From NCBI RefSeq assembly GCF_006716485.1, contig NZ_VFPD01000002.1:716659-780658 (forward strand): DNA of 64,000 nt. The letters are read 5' to 3'. This stretch comes from Chryseobacterium aquifrigidense. GTDB lineage: Bacteria > Bacteroidota > Bacteroidia > Flavobacteriales > Weeksellaceae. The notes below the pieces were generated by a model. The model was not told the origin of the DNA. It was given only the letters and a program-made list of their open reading frames with translations, and did no database searches. Positions 42,509 to 52,216 of the stretch are shown here, in pieces (position 1 is the stretch's first letter; each line of letters starts with the position of its first letter). Made by a program: the position numbers and the translations under genes.

Positions 42509-43540
42509 ATGGAAAATTTTGATAACCCAAATATAGAAAACCAAAGCTCTATCAATCTCAATAAACAGGAGGAGCAGTTTCAGTCCAGAATTGATATGAT
42601 TGAACTTCGTACAAGCCTGGAGAAAGTGAAATCTGAGATCGGAAAAGTGATTGTTGGTCAGGAGAAAATGATTGAACATCTTTTGGCAGCATTACTTTCC
42701 AATGGCCACGTTCTGATTGAAGGCGTTCCCGGAGTCGCGAAAACAATCACTGCAAAATTATTAGCCAAAACCATTGACGTAGGCTTCAGCAGAATTCAGT
42801 TTACACCCGATCTTATGCCTTCTGATATTTTGGGAACGTCCGTATTCAATGTGAAAAACTCAGAATTTGAATTTAAAAAAGGACCTATCTTCTCCAATTT
42901 CATCCTGATTGATGAGATCAACAGATCACCTGCCAAAACGCAGTCTGCATTATTTGAAGTCATGGAAGAAAGACAGATCACAATGGATGGTACGCGTTAT
43001 AAGATGGAAGAACCTTTCCTTGTGATAGCTACTCAAAACCCTATCGAACATGAGGGAACATATAGGCTTCCGGAAGCACAGCTGGACCGTTTTTTATTCA
43101 AAATCAATGTAGGATATCCTAATCTTGAGCAGGAAATAGCAATCATTAAAAACCAGCACGAAACCAAAAAAGAAGATAAAACAGAAGGGATCAACCGGGT
43201 TATCACAGCTGAACAGCTGAAAAACTACCAACATCTGGTAAAAGAAATTATTGTAGAGGCCCAACTGATGGAATATATTGCTAAGATTATCATCAATACC
43301 AGAGAAAATCAATTCTTGTATCTGGGAGCGTCTCCAAGAGCTTCACTAGCGCTTCTTACCGCTTCAAAAGCATTTGCTGCTATAAGAGGAAGAGATTTTG
43401 TAACTCCTGAAGATATTAAAGAAGCAAGCTACGCTGTTTTAAGACACAGAGTCATCGTATCTCCGGAACGAGAAATGGAAGGACTTACAGCAGACGAAAT
43501 TATCCGCCAGATTTTAGAAGGAATAGAAATACCGAGATAG
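42509..43540 (+). CDS. MoxR-family AAA+ ATPase
   Basis: 343 residues. Walker A GVPGVAKT (72-79, with Ala in place of the usual Gly/Thr), Walker B ILIDEINR (132-139), a sensor-1-like ATQNPIE and a C-terminal AAA lid. MoxR ATPases act with the DUF58/VWA proteins as chaperone-like modules that mature complexes; here the DUF58 partner is next. A 114-base gap separates it from the DUF4350 gene, and no clear promoter was seen there. Confidence 0.94.
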   Translation: MENFDNPNIENQSSINLNKQEEQFQSRIDMIELRTSLEKVKSEIGKVIVGQEKMIEHLLAALLSNGHVLIEGVPGVAKTITAKLLAKTIDVGFSRIQFTPDLMPSDILGTSVFNVKNSEFEFKKGPIFSNFILIDEINRSPAKTQSALFEVMEERQITMDGTRYKMEEPFLVIATQNPIEHEGTYRLPEAQLDRFLFKINVGYPNLEQEIAIIKNQHETKKEDKTEGINRVITAEQLKNYQHLVKEIIVEAQLMEYIAKIIINTRENQFLYLGASPRASLALLTASKAFAAIRGRDFVTPEDIKEASYAVLRHRVIVSPEREMEGLTADEIIRQILEGIEIPR

Positions 43541-43607
43541 GTTAGCAGAGAGTAGAGTTTGGATTATAATTCCTAAAACCTATCATCTGCAACCTGCAAC
43601 CTAACCA

Positions 43608-44930
43608 ATGAAAAACTTATACATCAATACACGTTTCTTTTTTACACTTATCGGAGTGGGGATTCTGTATGTCCTGGCATTTTTCTTTCCGGTGCTCATG
43701 TGGGCAGCCCATATTGCACTCCTGATTTGCTTTCTGGCAGCAATGGTAGATTTTCTGTTGCTTTTTAATCAAAAGAATGCATTACAGGTCCAGAGAATTC
43801 TGCCGGAAAAACTGTCCAACGGAGATGAGAATTTTGTGAAAATTGATATCAAAAATAATTACAGCTTTACCATAGCTACTAAAATTATTGATGAAATTCC
43901 GTTCCAGTTTCAGAAAAGAGATTTTCTGATTGAAAAACAGATCGCTTCAGGAGCGAACACGTTTTTTCAATATTCATTAGAACCTAAGGAAAGAGGAGAA
44001 TACCATTTCGGAGGACTGAATATTTATGCATCTTCACCATTGGGATTGATCTCAAAAAGATTTATTTTCCAGAAAGATGCTATGCTGCCTTCTTATCCTT
44101 CCTTTATTCACCTCAGAAAATATGAGCTGATGGCCATTCAGAGTGAGTTTTTATTGGGCGGAATCAAAAGAGTGAGAAAACTGGGACACACCATGGAGTT
44201 TGAGCAGATCAAAGAATATGTACCCGGAGATGATATCAGAACGATCAACTGGAAAGCAACATCGAAGACAAACCGTTTAATGGTTAACCAGTTTCAGGAT
44301 GAAAAATCACAACGTATTTTTATGCTGATTGATAAAGGAAGAACCATGAAAATGCCTTTCAACGGATTGAGCCTACTGGATTATTCCATCAATGCAACCA
44401 TGGCATTGTCTCATATTATTTTGAGAAAAGGAGACAGAGCCGGGATGATGACCTTTTCCAAGAAAGCTGAAAATAAAATTGCTGCTGATAATAAATCCGG
44501 ACAGCTGAAGAAAATCTCCGAAGCCCTTTATAATATTAAAACAGATTTCTTTGAAAGTGATTTCAACCGTTTGTATCAGGATGTAAAATATTCGATCAAC
44601 CAAAGAAGCTTAATTCTGCTTTTTACCAATTTTGAAACATTGGACGGACTGAACAGACAGCTGAAATATCTCCGTGGAATTGCTAAAAACCATTTATTGG
44701 TAGTTGTATTCTTCAAAAATTCAGAGTTACAAACACTGATCAACAAAAACCCTGAAAATATGCAGGAAATCTATGATGAGATCATTGCTGAAAAATTTGA
44801 GTTTGAAAAGAAACTGATCATCCAGGAACTTCGTAAATATGGAATCTATACCGTTTATACACTTCCGGAAAATTTGAATATTGATGTTATCAATAAATAT
44901 CTGGAGATAAAAGCGAGAGGAATTTTATAA
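43608..44930 (+). CDS. DUF58 (VWA-like) protein
   Basis: 440 residues. Two TM helices near the N-terminus (about 8-50) and a soluble beta-rich part. The DUF58 core is EQIKEYVPGDDIRTINWKA, followed by the VWA-like fold (residues about 220-400: MLIDKGRTMKM), with a modified MIDAS motif. It is the partner of the MoxR ATPase upstream; a 67-base spacer contains the direct repeat CTGCAACCTGCAACCT. Confidence 0.92.
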   Translation: MKNLYINTRFFFTLIGVGILYVLAFFFPVLMWAAHIALLICFLAAMVDFLLLFNQKNALQVQRILPEKLSNGDENFVKIDIKNNYSFTIATKIIDEIPFQFQKRDFLIEKQIASGANTFFQYSLEPKERGEYHFGGLNIYASSPLGLISKRFIFQKDAMLPSYPSFIHLRKYELMAIQSEFLLGGIKRVRKLGHTMEFEQIKEYVPGDDIRTINWKATSKTNRLMVNQFQDEKSQRIFMLIDKGRTMKMPFNGLSLLDYSINATMALSHIILRKGDRAGMMTFSKKAENKIAADNKSGQLKKISEALYNIKTDFFESDFNRLYQDVKYSINQRSLILLFTNFETLDGLNRQLKYLRGIAKNHLLVVVFFKNSELQTLINKNPENMQEIYDEIIAEKFEFEKKLIIQELRKYGIYTVYTLPENLNIDVINKYLEIKARGIL

Positions 44931-44957
44931 CTTTGCAGAAGCAATAAGCAATAAATA

Positions 44958-45377
44958 ATGAAAATTACACTTAACAGAATAAACGACGATTTTTTATTTG
45001 AATGTACCAATGCTCAGGGAAATTCTATTCTTTTGGATAATACTTCCCAGCCGGGAGCCAAGGGAGTTTCCCCAATGGAAAGTGTACTGATGGCAGTAGC
45101 CGGATGCAGCGGAATTGATGTCGTTTCTATTTTAAAGAAGCAGCGTCAGGAAATCAAAAGTTTTCAGGCAGAGGTTGAAGGAGAAAGAGTACAGGTAGAA
45201 GATGCGAAACCTTTTAAGTCAATTACCGTTAAATTCCTTTTGGAAGGAGAGATTGATCCTAAAAAAGCTCTGAAGGCTGCAGAACTTTCTTTTGAAAAAT
45301 ACTGTTCCGTATCAAAAACATTAGAACCGAATGTAGAAATCGGATACGAAGTCTATGTGAACGGAGAAAAAATATAA
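44958..45377 (+). CDS. OsmC/Ohr family protein
   Basis: 139 residues of the OsmC fold. The first catalytic Cys lies in MAVAGCSGIDVVSIL and the second in FEKYCSVSKTL. These are the two redox Cys that reduce organic or fatty-acid hydroperoxides in Ohr/OsmC proteins. It follows DUF58 by 27 bases and may be co-transcribed; it is the last gene before a bidirectional terminator. Confidence 0.92.
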   Translation: MKITLNRINDDFLFECTNAQGNSILLDNTSQPGAKGVSPMESVLMAVAGCSGIDVVSILKKQRQEIKSFQAEVEGERVQVEDAKPFKSITVKFLLEGEIDPKKALKAAELSFEKYCSVSKTLEPNVEIGYEVYVNGEKI

Positions 45378-45396
45378 TCTCTGATATAAAAACAGC

Positions 45397-45425
45397 AAAA
45401 GCCGGATGATTCATCCGGCTTTTTT
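45397..45425. terminator. Bidirectional terminator
   Basis: AAAAGCCGGATG (45397-45408) and CATCCGGCTTTT (45412-45423) around ATT. Confidence 0.88.
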
Positions 45426-45455
45426 ATTACTCATTACTGATTATTTATTACTCAT

Positions 45456-48071
45456 CTAAAAGGTAAGTCTTGGTTTTATCAGTTTCGCTACAGTGGCAGT
45501 CCATCCAGTTTGATGGGAAGCTCCTACACCACGGCCGTTATCTCCATGAAAATATTCGAAGAAGGTAATATAATCTCTGAAATGTTCATCATAATTGAAT
45601 TTTGGATTCCCTCCGTTGAAAGCTCTTTGTCCATGTTCATCCTTTAAAAATAGAGAACAGAGTCTTTTGCTGATGTTCTGGGCTACTTCATCAAGATTTT
45701 TCTTGTCGCCGCTACCTGTTGGAAGTTCTACTTTCAGGCTGTTTCCATAATAATAATGGAAGCGCTGCAGGCTTTCCACAATCAGGAAGTTGATAGGAAA
45801 CCATATAGGGCCGCGCCAGTTGCTGTTTCCGCCAAACATACGGCTGTCACTTTCTGCAGGGGTGTAGTAGACCATATTTTCCGTTCCATGCACAGAAAAT
45901 ACAAAAGGATTTTCTTCATATACTTTGGACATCGCACGGATTCCATAAGAACTCAGAAACTCGTTTTCATCAAGCATTCTGGACAGGACCTTTGTCAATC
46001 TGTTTTTGCGGAGTATGCTCATCAGGTGTTTTCGTCCGTGTCCTTCCTCGTCCCAATGGGAAACCAGTTTCGTTAATTCCGGCTTATTCTTTAAAATCCA
46101 TTCCATCCGGGTTCTGAAATTCGGCATCTTTTCCAATAAGCGGTGGTCTACGATTTCAACAGCAAACATCGGAATCAAACCAACAATACTTCTTAATCTC
46201 AAAGAAACACTGTCTCCGTTTCCAAGCTGCAGTACGTCATAGAAAAATCCGTCTTCTTCATTCCAGAGACCTTTTGTGCCTTCGCCCAGATTTTCCATCG
46301 CTTCAGCGATATAAAGATAATGTTCAAAAAACTTGATCGCCATATCCTCATATACCTGATAATATTGGGCAAGTTCCATTGCAATACGCATCATATTCAA
46401 TGCATACATGGCCATCCAGCTGGTTCCGTCTGCCTGTTCAAGGTGCTGGCCGTCCTTTAAAACCATATTCCGGTCAAAAGCCCCGATATTATCGAGACCA
46501 AGGAAGCCTCCTCCGAAAATATTTTTCCCGTTTTTATCCTTCCGGTTTACCCACCATGTAAAATTGAGCAGGAGTTTCTGGAATACTTTTTCTAAGAATA
46601 ATAAATCCGGCTTTCCGTTATTTTTTTCATCAATTTTAAAAACACGAAAACAAGACCATGCATGTACAGGCGGATTCACATCGCTCATGTTCCATTCATA
46701 GGCAGGAAGCTGTCCGTTAGGGTGCATGTACCATTCTTTTGTAAGAAGTAAAAGCTGTCCCTTGGCAAATTCTGCATCAATGATGGAAAAAGGAACACAG
46801 TGAAACGCAAGATCCCACGTTGCATACCATGGATATTCCCATTTATCTGGCATGGAAATAATATCTTTGTTGTGAAGATGGTTCCATTCCGTATTTCTTA
46901 CATATTCACTGAAATTTCTTGGTGCTTCAAAATTCGGATCACCTTTCAGCCACTTTCCGATATTATAATGATAAAACTGTTTGTTCCAGAGAAGTCCGGC
47001 AAAAGCCTGTCTCTGTACATTTCTTTCATCTTCGTTAACCGTATCACTCTGAATTTCCTGATAAAACTCTTCAGCTTCAGCCTGTCGGGTATTAAAAATT
47101 TCATCAAAGTTTTCAAATGGGTCATCATTTTCCTCAGGACTTAATCTGAATTCAAAAATTTTAGATTCTCCTGCGCCCACCATTTCATCAATCAGAAAAG
47201 AAGCTTTTGTTCCCCTTTTTTCAGGATTTACCGTATTTGTCTGATGAATAATATAGTTATTGATTCCGTCTTTGAAATAGGTGTTTTCAACTGCCGGAGC
47301 TCCATACAGTTTTGAAGTATTGGTTTCATTATCACAAAATACACATTGTGCATTTGAATTTCTGGAATACAGCTTTTTGATCGAAATACTGTCGTGGCCA
47401 ATGGTAATACTTCCGTCATGGGAAGCACTTAGCTCTGCCTTGTAAGTATTATATCCCCACTTCCAGTTGTTTCTGAACCATGCTGTAGGCGCCACCACAA
47501 TGGGAGCTTCACGCTGGCTTCGGTTGCACACTGTCACTCTGGCCAGAATATCGTTGTGATCAGCTTTACAGTATTCAATAAAAATATCAAAATATTCGTC
47601 ATTATCAAAAATCCCGGTATCGAAGAGTTCATATTCCGGTTCCTTTTTGCTGCGTCTTCCGTTTTCCGTAAGAATATCATCATAAGGAAACTCGTTGATC
47701 GGGTATTTATACACCATTTTCATATAGCTATGGGTAGGTGTATTATCCAGATAATAAAAGATTTCTTTAATGTCTTCCCCATGATTTCCCTGAGGGTTGC
47801 TCAATCCGAAGAACCTTTCTTTTACCATTTTGTCTTTCTTATTCCAGAACGAGAAAGCAAAGCATAAGAGCTGCTTTACGTCAGAAATTCCGGCAATACC
47901 TTCTTCGCCCCAGCGGTAGGCATAACTTTCGGCATTATTATGATTGGTAAAATTCCAGGCATTCCCGTTCGGGCTATAATCTTCCCGTACATTTCCCCAC
48001 TGCCGGTTGCTTACATAAGGTCCCCAGTTTTTCCATTTGGTATCTTGTAATCTATCTTTTTCGGCGGTCAT
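45456..48071 (-). CDS. GH63-like glucosidase (MGH1-like domain)
   Basis: 871 residues without a signal peptide. A beta-rich N-terminal part (about 1-330) and a C-terminal (alpha/alpha)6 barrel of the GH63 / mannosyl-oligosaccharide-glucosidase type. Visible barrel segments include WYATWDLAFHCVPF, DGTSWMAMYALNM and NWRGPIWFPINFL, with candidate catalytic acids in YATWDLAF and GWTATVAKL contexts. It would cleave alpha-glucosides in the cytosol, possibly in glycogen or trehalose-related metabolism. Monocistronic, convergent with OsmC. Confidence 0.88.
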   Translation of the reverse strand: MTAEKDRLQDTKWKNWGPYVSNRQWGNVREDYSPNGNAWNFTNHNNAESYAYRWGEEGIAGISDVKQLLCFAFSFWNKKDKMVKERFFGLSNPQGNHGEDIKEIFYYLDNTPTHSYMKMVYKYPINEFPYDDILTENGRRSKKEPEYELFDTGIFDNDEYFDIFIEYCKADHNDILARVTVCNRSQREAPIVVAPTAWFRNNWKWGYNTYKAELSASHDGSITIGHDSISIKKLYSRNSNAQCVFCDNETNTSKLYGAPAVENTYFKDGINNYIIHQTNTVNPEKRGTKASFLIDEMVGAGESKIFEFRLSPEENDDPFENFDEIFNTRQAEAEEFYQEIQSDTVNEDERNVQRQAFAGLLWNKQFYHYNIGKWLKGDPNFEAPRNFSEYVRNTEWNHLHNKDIISMPDKWEYPWYATWDLAFHCVPFSIIDAEFAKGQLLLLTKEWYMHPNGQLPAYEWNMSDVNPPVHAWSCFRVFKIDEKNNGKPDLLFLEKVFQKLLLNFTWWVNRKDKNGKNIFGGGFLGLDNIGAFDRNMVLKDGQHLEQADGTSWMAMYALNMMRIAMELAQYYQVYEDMAIKFFEHYLYIAEAMENLGEGTKGLWNEEDGFFYDVLQLGNGDSVSLRLRSIVGLIPMFAVEIVDHRLLEKMPNFRTRMEWILKNKPELTKLVSHWDEEGHGRKHLMSILRKNRLTKVLSRMLDENEFLSSYGIRAMSKVYEENPFVFSVHGTENMVYYTPAESDSRMFGGNSNWRGPIWFPINFLIVESLQRFHYYYGNSLKVELPTGSGDKKNLDEVAQNISKRLCSLFLKDEHGQRAFNGGNPKFNYDEHFRDYITFFEYFHGDNGRGVGASHQTGWTATVAKLIKPRLTF

Positions 48072-48203
48072 ATGGCATCATTTTTCAATACGAAGTTAGT
48101 TTTTTTGAAAAGTAATTCCAATTTTTTTCATCTGAACAATTATTAATATGCTTTTGGAACACTTGTATTTAAGGGCTTTTTTAAATATTAAAATAATTTT
48201 TTT
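48072..48203. other. AT-rich divergent spacer upstream of the SAM riboswitch
   Basis: No gene or repeat seen. The region supplies the promoter of the methionine operon at its right end. Confidence 0.4.
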
Positions 48204-48232
48204 TTGAAATTAAAAGAAAAGAACTACCTTTG
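48204..48232 (+). promoter_or_regulatory. Promoter of the methionine operon
   Basis: TTG (48204-48206), 18-base spacer, TACCTTTG (48225-48232), a consensus match. The transcript would begin about 25 bases before the riboswitch. Confidence 0.65.
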
Positions 48233-48262
48233 CACCATTCGTTCATTCAAATATTGAAAATG

Positions 48263-48363
48263 TTATCAAGAAAGGTTGAGGGATTAGACCCTATGAAACC
48301 TTAGCAACCCTTTGTGCAAGCAAAGAAGGTGCTACGTTCTACCAAAGTATTTTGGACAGATAA
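48263..48363 (+). ncRNA. SAM-I riboswitch (S-box leader)
   Basis: A canonical SAM-I aptamer: P1 TTATC (48263-48267) pairs with GATAA (48359-48363). The conserved core AAGGTTGAGGGATTAGACCCTATGAAACCTTAGCAACC is recognisable in pieces, followed by GGTGCTACGTTCTACC and the final GGACAGATAA. It senses S-adenosylmethionine and lowers expression of methionine genes. It stands directly upstream of metX and probably controls the whole block up to metF. The expression platform has no strong terminator hairpin: only 4-5-bp stems at about 48368-48396 were found before the start codon. Confidence 0.92.
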
Positions 48364-48426
48364 CTTACTGAAGTTCTTTTCAGCCATTTCCTGTGGCATT
48401 TTCAATTGTATTAAAATTTAATAGAA

Positions 48427-49365
48427 TTGAAAACAGAACTAAACTATATTAATCTTACGTATCAAACCAATTCCGAGAAGGAATACCATATCCCGCTAAG
48501 CTATCAGCTTTTCGGGAAAGATCTGTTTACAGCCCCTATCATCTTGATCAACCATGCTCTTACCGGAAACTCAGAGGTATCCGGAGTAAAAGGCTGGTGG
48601 AAACAACTGGTAGGAGAAAATCAGATTGTGGATACCAATCAGTATACAGTTCTGTGTTTTAATATACCCGGAAACGGATATGACGATTTTTTAATTGAAG
48701 ACTATGAAGAGTTTACTCCCTCAGATATCGCTTCGATATTTTTGAAAGGGCTTGAAACTTTACACATCAAAAATGTATATGCCATTATTGGAGGCTCTCT
48801 GGGAGGAGGGGTTGCCTGGGAAATGCTTGCCAAGCAGCCGAAACTCGCAGAAATATTTATTCCTATTGCCTGTGATTACAGGACACATGACTGGCTTCAT
48901 GCGCAGTGTCTGGTTCAGAAATTTTTATTGGATGATAAAGAGGAACCATTACAAAAAGCGAGAATTCACGCTATGCTGTGTTACAGAACGCCACAGTCAC
49001 TCAATGACAGATTTCAAAACCAATATAATCAGGACAAACAACGCTTGGAATCAGAAGACTGGTTGGTTTATCATGGTAATGCGCTAAACGAAAGGTTTAG
49101 TTTAAAAGCGTACAAACTGATGAACCATCTGCTGATGAATATAAACGTTGCCGAAGAAGCACTGGAGAACATACAGGCACGAATGCACATGATCTCCGTA
49201 GATACAGACTTATTCTTCCCGGCTTCTGAAATCCGAATGTGTTTTGAAGACTTAAGAGAGAAAAATAAGAATGTTTCTTATCACGAGATCCAATCTATAC
49301 ACGGGCATGATGCCTTCCTAATGGAATATCAACAATTAAATAATATCATTAAAAACATTTTATAG
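48427..49365 (+). CDS. metX: Homoserine O-acetyltransferase (MetX-like)
   Basis: 312 residues from a TTG start at 48427; an in-frame stop 15 bases upstream and the absence of an ATG leave this start. Alpha/beta-hydrolase with MetX landmarks: NHALTGNS (42-49), the nucleophile elbow GGSLGG with Ser124, VDTDLFFP with the catalytic Asp and HGHDAFL with His294. The length is at the short end for MetX. It activates homoserine for direct sulfhydrylation; acetyl or succinyl donor cannot be decided from the sequence alone. First gene behind the SAM-I riboswitch. Confidence 0.88.
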   Translation: MKTELNYINLTYQTNSEKEYHIPLSYQLFGKDLFTAPIILINHALTGNSEVSGVKGWWKQLVGENQIVDTNQYTVLCFNIPGNGYDDFLIEDYEEFTPSDIASIFLKGLETLHIKNVYAIIGGSLGGGVAWEMLAKQPKLAEIFIPIACDYRTHDWLHAQCLVQKFLLDDKEEPLQKARIHAMLCYRTPQSLNDRFQNQYNQDKQRLESEDWLVYHGNALNERFSLKAYKLMNHLLMNINVAEEALENIQARMHMISVDTDLFFPASEIRMCFEDLREKNKNVSYHEIQSIHGHDAFLMEYQQLNNIIKNIL

Positions 49366-49370
49366 GAGTA

Positions 49371-50909
49371 ATGAAAAATGCTAACGAAATAAAATTTTTG
49401 AAGAACAGATCAATCGTCAAATTTGAAGGAGAAGATTTCCTGGGAGAAATCGGGATTGACGGACGAATTTTTAAAGCGCTTACTTTGGCGCGTATCAGTG
49501 TGGGGGTAATTTCTCAGCAGGCCATAGAAAACGGAATTTCTATTCTGGTTCATGAAAATGATGCAGAGAAAGCAGTTGCCTGTCTTATTGATGAATTTGA
49601 AGAAGAAAGAAAATCAGGAAAAGTTTCCCAGATCTATAGTATCAATAATGTTTCTGTCATTGGTTTTGTAGCAGAAGATTTTAATAAAGTCTTTGCTGAG
49701 CTGGCAAGAAACAATGTTTTCCCATTGCTTTTGAATCAGGTAGCAGGAGAAAACAGAGTGAATATCGTAGTAACATCTTCACAGGATGAAAAAACAAGAA
49801 ACATCATAGAATCTGAAATTTTCAAAAAGCCAAAGACCGTTCATCTGGCAATTATTGGTCACGGAAACGTAGGAAAAACATTGATAGAGCAGGTGCTTGA
49901 ATCTGCTGAAGAAATTAAAAAACGTAAAAAAATAGACCTTAAAGTAGTTGCGGTAGCCAATTCAAAGAAAATTGCCTTCAACAAAAAAGGGTTTGATGCC
50001 AATTGGGGGGATGAGGTTTTAACAGCAGAACATCCATCAAATGTTGAAGAACTGATCAATTTCTCCAATGAAAATCAACTGGAAAATCTGATCGTTGTGG
50101 ATAACACGGCAAGCAAGGATTTTGTGAAGAACTATCATGCCCTGGCAGAAAACGGATTTGATCTGGTTTCATCCAACAAAATTTTCAATACCCTTCCGAT
50201 AGAAGAATACAGAAAACTAAGATATACGTTGAATAAAAATAACAGACGTTACTTGTATGAAACGAATGTAGGTGCTGGATTACCGTTAATAGATACAATC
50301 AAGTTATTACACCTTTCAGGAGAAAATATCACAAGGATCAAAGGCGTATTCTCCGGGACATTAAGCTATGTGTTCAACAATTTTTCTTTGAGAGATGATA
50401 AATTTTCAACCATCATCAACGAAGCTCTGGAAAAAGGATACACAGAACCAGATCCGAGAGAAGACTTATCAGGAAATGACGTTGCTAGAAAACTATTAAT
50501 CCTGGCAAGAGAATTAGACCTGATCAATGAATTCGGAGATATCAATATTCAGAATCTTGTTCCGGAAAGCTTACTGGAGGTTTCAAAATCAGAATTCCTT
50601 TCAAGATTGGAAGAGCTGGACGAAGAATATCAGAAAATAAAAGAAAACCAGGAACCAGGACATGTATTGAGATATGTTGGAGACCTACATGGTGATTTAC
50701 AGAAAGATAAAGGGGAGCTGGATGTTAAATTGATTTCCGTTCCTGCAACCTCCGCATTAGGACAGCTGAAAGGTTCAGATTCAATCTTTGAAATCTACAC
50801 AGAAAGCTATGGTGAAAATCCAATTGTGATTATGGGGGCCGGAGCCGGAGCAAAGGTGACAGCAAGAGGAGTATTCGGAGATATTTTAAGAGTAAGTGAA
50901 ACGAAATAA
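49371..50909 (+). CDS. ACT-domain homoserine dehydrogenase lacking the kinase domain
   Basis: 512 residues. The N-terminal ~160 residues are two ACT-type regulatory domains, as in bifunctional aspartokinase-homoserine dehydrogenase (SIVKFEGEDFLGEIGIDGRIFKAL). An NAD(P)-binding Rossmann (AIIGHGNVGKTLIEQV, about 162-177) and a homoserine dehydrogenase catalytic domain (GAGLPLIDTIK, GVFSGTLSYVFNNFS, LSGNDVARKLLILAREL) follow. The kinase catalytic half seen in ThrA is missing upstream. The ACT domains suggest feedback control without a kinase. It follows metX by 5 bases and supplies or senses homoserine for it. Confidence 0.85.
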   Translation: MKNANEIKFLKNRSIVKFEGEDFLGEIGIDGRIFKALTLARISVGVISQQAIENGISILVHENDAEKAVACLIDEFEEERKSGKVSQIYSINNVSVIGFVAEDFNKVFAELARNNVFPLLLNQVAGENRVNIVVTSSQDEKTRNIIESEIFKKPKTVHLAIIGHGNVGKTLIEQVLESAEEIKKRKKIDLKVVAVANSKKIAFNKKGFDANWGDEVLTAEHPSNVEELINFSNENQLENLIVVDNTASKDFVKNYHALAENGFDLVSSNKIFNTLPIEEYRKLRYTLNKNNRRYLYETNVGAGLPLIDTIKLLHLSGENITRIKGVFSGTLSYVFNNFSLRDDKFSTIINEALEKGYTEPDPREDLSGNDVARKLLILARELDLINEFGDINIQNLVPESLLEVSKSEFLSRLEELDEEYQKIKENQEPGHVLRYVGDLHGDLQKDKGELDVKLISVPATSALGQLKGSDSIFEIYTESYGENPIVIMGAGAGAKVTARGVFGDILRVSETK

Positions 50910-50958
50910 TATTTAATGTAACAATCTACCAGTTTAGCAGTGTAACAATTACTGCAAT

Positions 50959-50985
50959 TGTCATTCTGAGCATAGCGAAGAATCC
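50959..50985 (+). repeat. TGTCATTCTGAGC-type dispersed repeat
   Basis: TGTCATTCTGAGCATAGCGAAGAATCC. A related copy is at 62822-62847. The preceding bases contain two copies of GTAACAAT (near 50918-50955). From memory, this type of repeat is common between flavobacterial genes. Confidence 0.5.
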
Positions 50986-51021
50986 AATAGTTACCCTGCT
51001 GAATTGACAAATTAAAACTAT

Positions 51022-52182
51022 ATGGAAAATTTTGAAACATCAGCAATAAGAACTCAAACGGAAAGATCTCAGTTTGACGAGCATTCTACACCGCTATATC
51101 TTACCTCCAGTTTTATATTTCAGGATGCAGAAGATATGAGAGCAAGCTTTGCAGAAGAAAAGCCTAAAAATTTATACAGCCGTTTCTCTAATCCAAACGT
51201 AACAGAATTTACAGATAAGATCGTTAAAATGGAAGGAGCGGAAGCTGGATATGCCTTTGCAACAGGAATGGCAGCCATCTATTCTACATTTGCCACATTA
51301 TTGAATGCCGGAGATCATATCGTAAGCTGCCAGTCAGTATTCGGTTCTACCCATACTTTGTTTACCAAATATTTCCCGAAATGGAATATTGAAACCTCTT
51401 ACTTCAAAGCAGAAGATGCAGAGAATGTAGAGCAATATATTAAACCCAATACAAAGATCTTATATCTTGAAACACCTACCAATCCGGCAATTGAAATCCT
51501 GGATCTTGAATTCTTCGGGCAGATTGCCAAAAAACATAACCTTATCTTTATTGTAGATAACTGTTTTGCAACACCTTATCTTCAGCAGCCTATCAAATAT
51601 GGTGCAGATATTGTTGTACACTCAGCAACGAAACTGATTGACGGACAGGGAAGAGTTTTAGGAGGAATAGCAGTAGGAAAAGAAGACCTGATCAGAGAAA
51701 TTTATCTTTTCGCAAGAAATACAGGACCTGCATTGTCTCCTTTTAATGCCTGGGTATTATCAAAAAGTTTAGAAACATTGGCAATCCGTGTAGAAAAGCA
51801 CTGTGAGAATGCATTGAAAGTAGCTGAGTTTTTAGAAAGCCATCCGAACGTAGAATTAGTAAAATATCCATTCCTGAAATCCCATCCTGGTTATGAGGTA
51901 GCCAAAAGGCAGATGAAACTTGGAGGAAATATTGTAGCGTTTGAAATAAAAGGGGGAATAGAAGGGGGAAGAAACTTCTTAGATAAGATACAAATGTGTT
52001 CACTGTCTGCCAATTTAGGTGATACAAGAACGATCGTTACGCACCCGGCATCCACAACACACTCCAAACTGTCGGACGAAGAAAGAAATGAAGTAGGAAT
52101 TACAGCGGGATTAGTACGTTGCTCAGTAGGGCTGGAAAATGTAGAAGATATTATTGCAGATCTGAAGCAAGCCTTGGATTAA
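51022..52182 (+). CDS. O-acyl-homoserine sulfhydrylase / trans-sulfuration enzyme (PLP)
   Basis: 386 residues of the Cys/Met metabolism PLP-dependent family. The PLP lysine is in SATKLIDGQGRVLGG, the PLP phosphate cup in FATGMAAIYST, the aromatic YSRFSNPN near the N-terminus, and the tail THPASTTHSKLSDEER fits MetZ-like enzymes. It forms homocysteine or cystathionine from activated homoserine. O-succinyl- versus O-acetyl-homoserine preference cannot be read. It follows hom by 112 bases that hold a repeat, and sits between metX/hom and metH. Confidence 0.9.
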   Translation: MENFETSAIRTQTERSQFDEHSTPLYLTSSFIFQDAEDMRASFAEEKPKNLYSRFSNPNVTEFTDKIVKMEGAEAGYAFATGMAAIYSTFATLLNAGDHIVSCQSVFGSTHTLFTKYFPKWNIETSYFKAEDAENVEQYIKPNTKILYLETPTNPAIEILDLEFFGQIAKKHNLIFIVDNCFATPYLQQPIKYGADIVVHSATKLIDGQGRVLGGIAVGKEDLIREIYLFARNTGPALSPFNAWVLSKSLETLAIRVEKHCENALKVAEFLESHPNVELVKYPFLKSHPGYEVAKRQMKLGGNIVAFEIKGGIEGGRNFLDKIQMCSLSANLGDTRTIVTHPASTTHSKLSDEERNEVGITAGLVRCSVGLENVEDIIADLKQALD

Positions 52183-52216
52183 TTCAAACATCTGCAGACT
52201 TACTAAAATAGATAAA

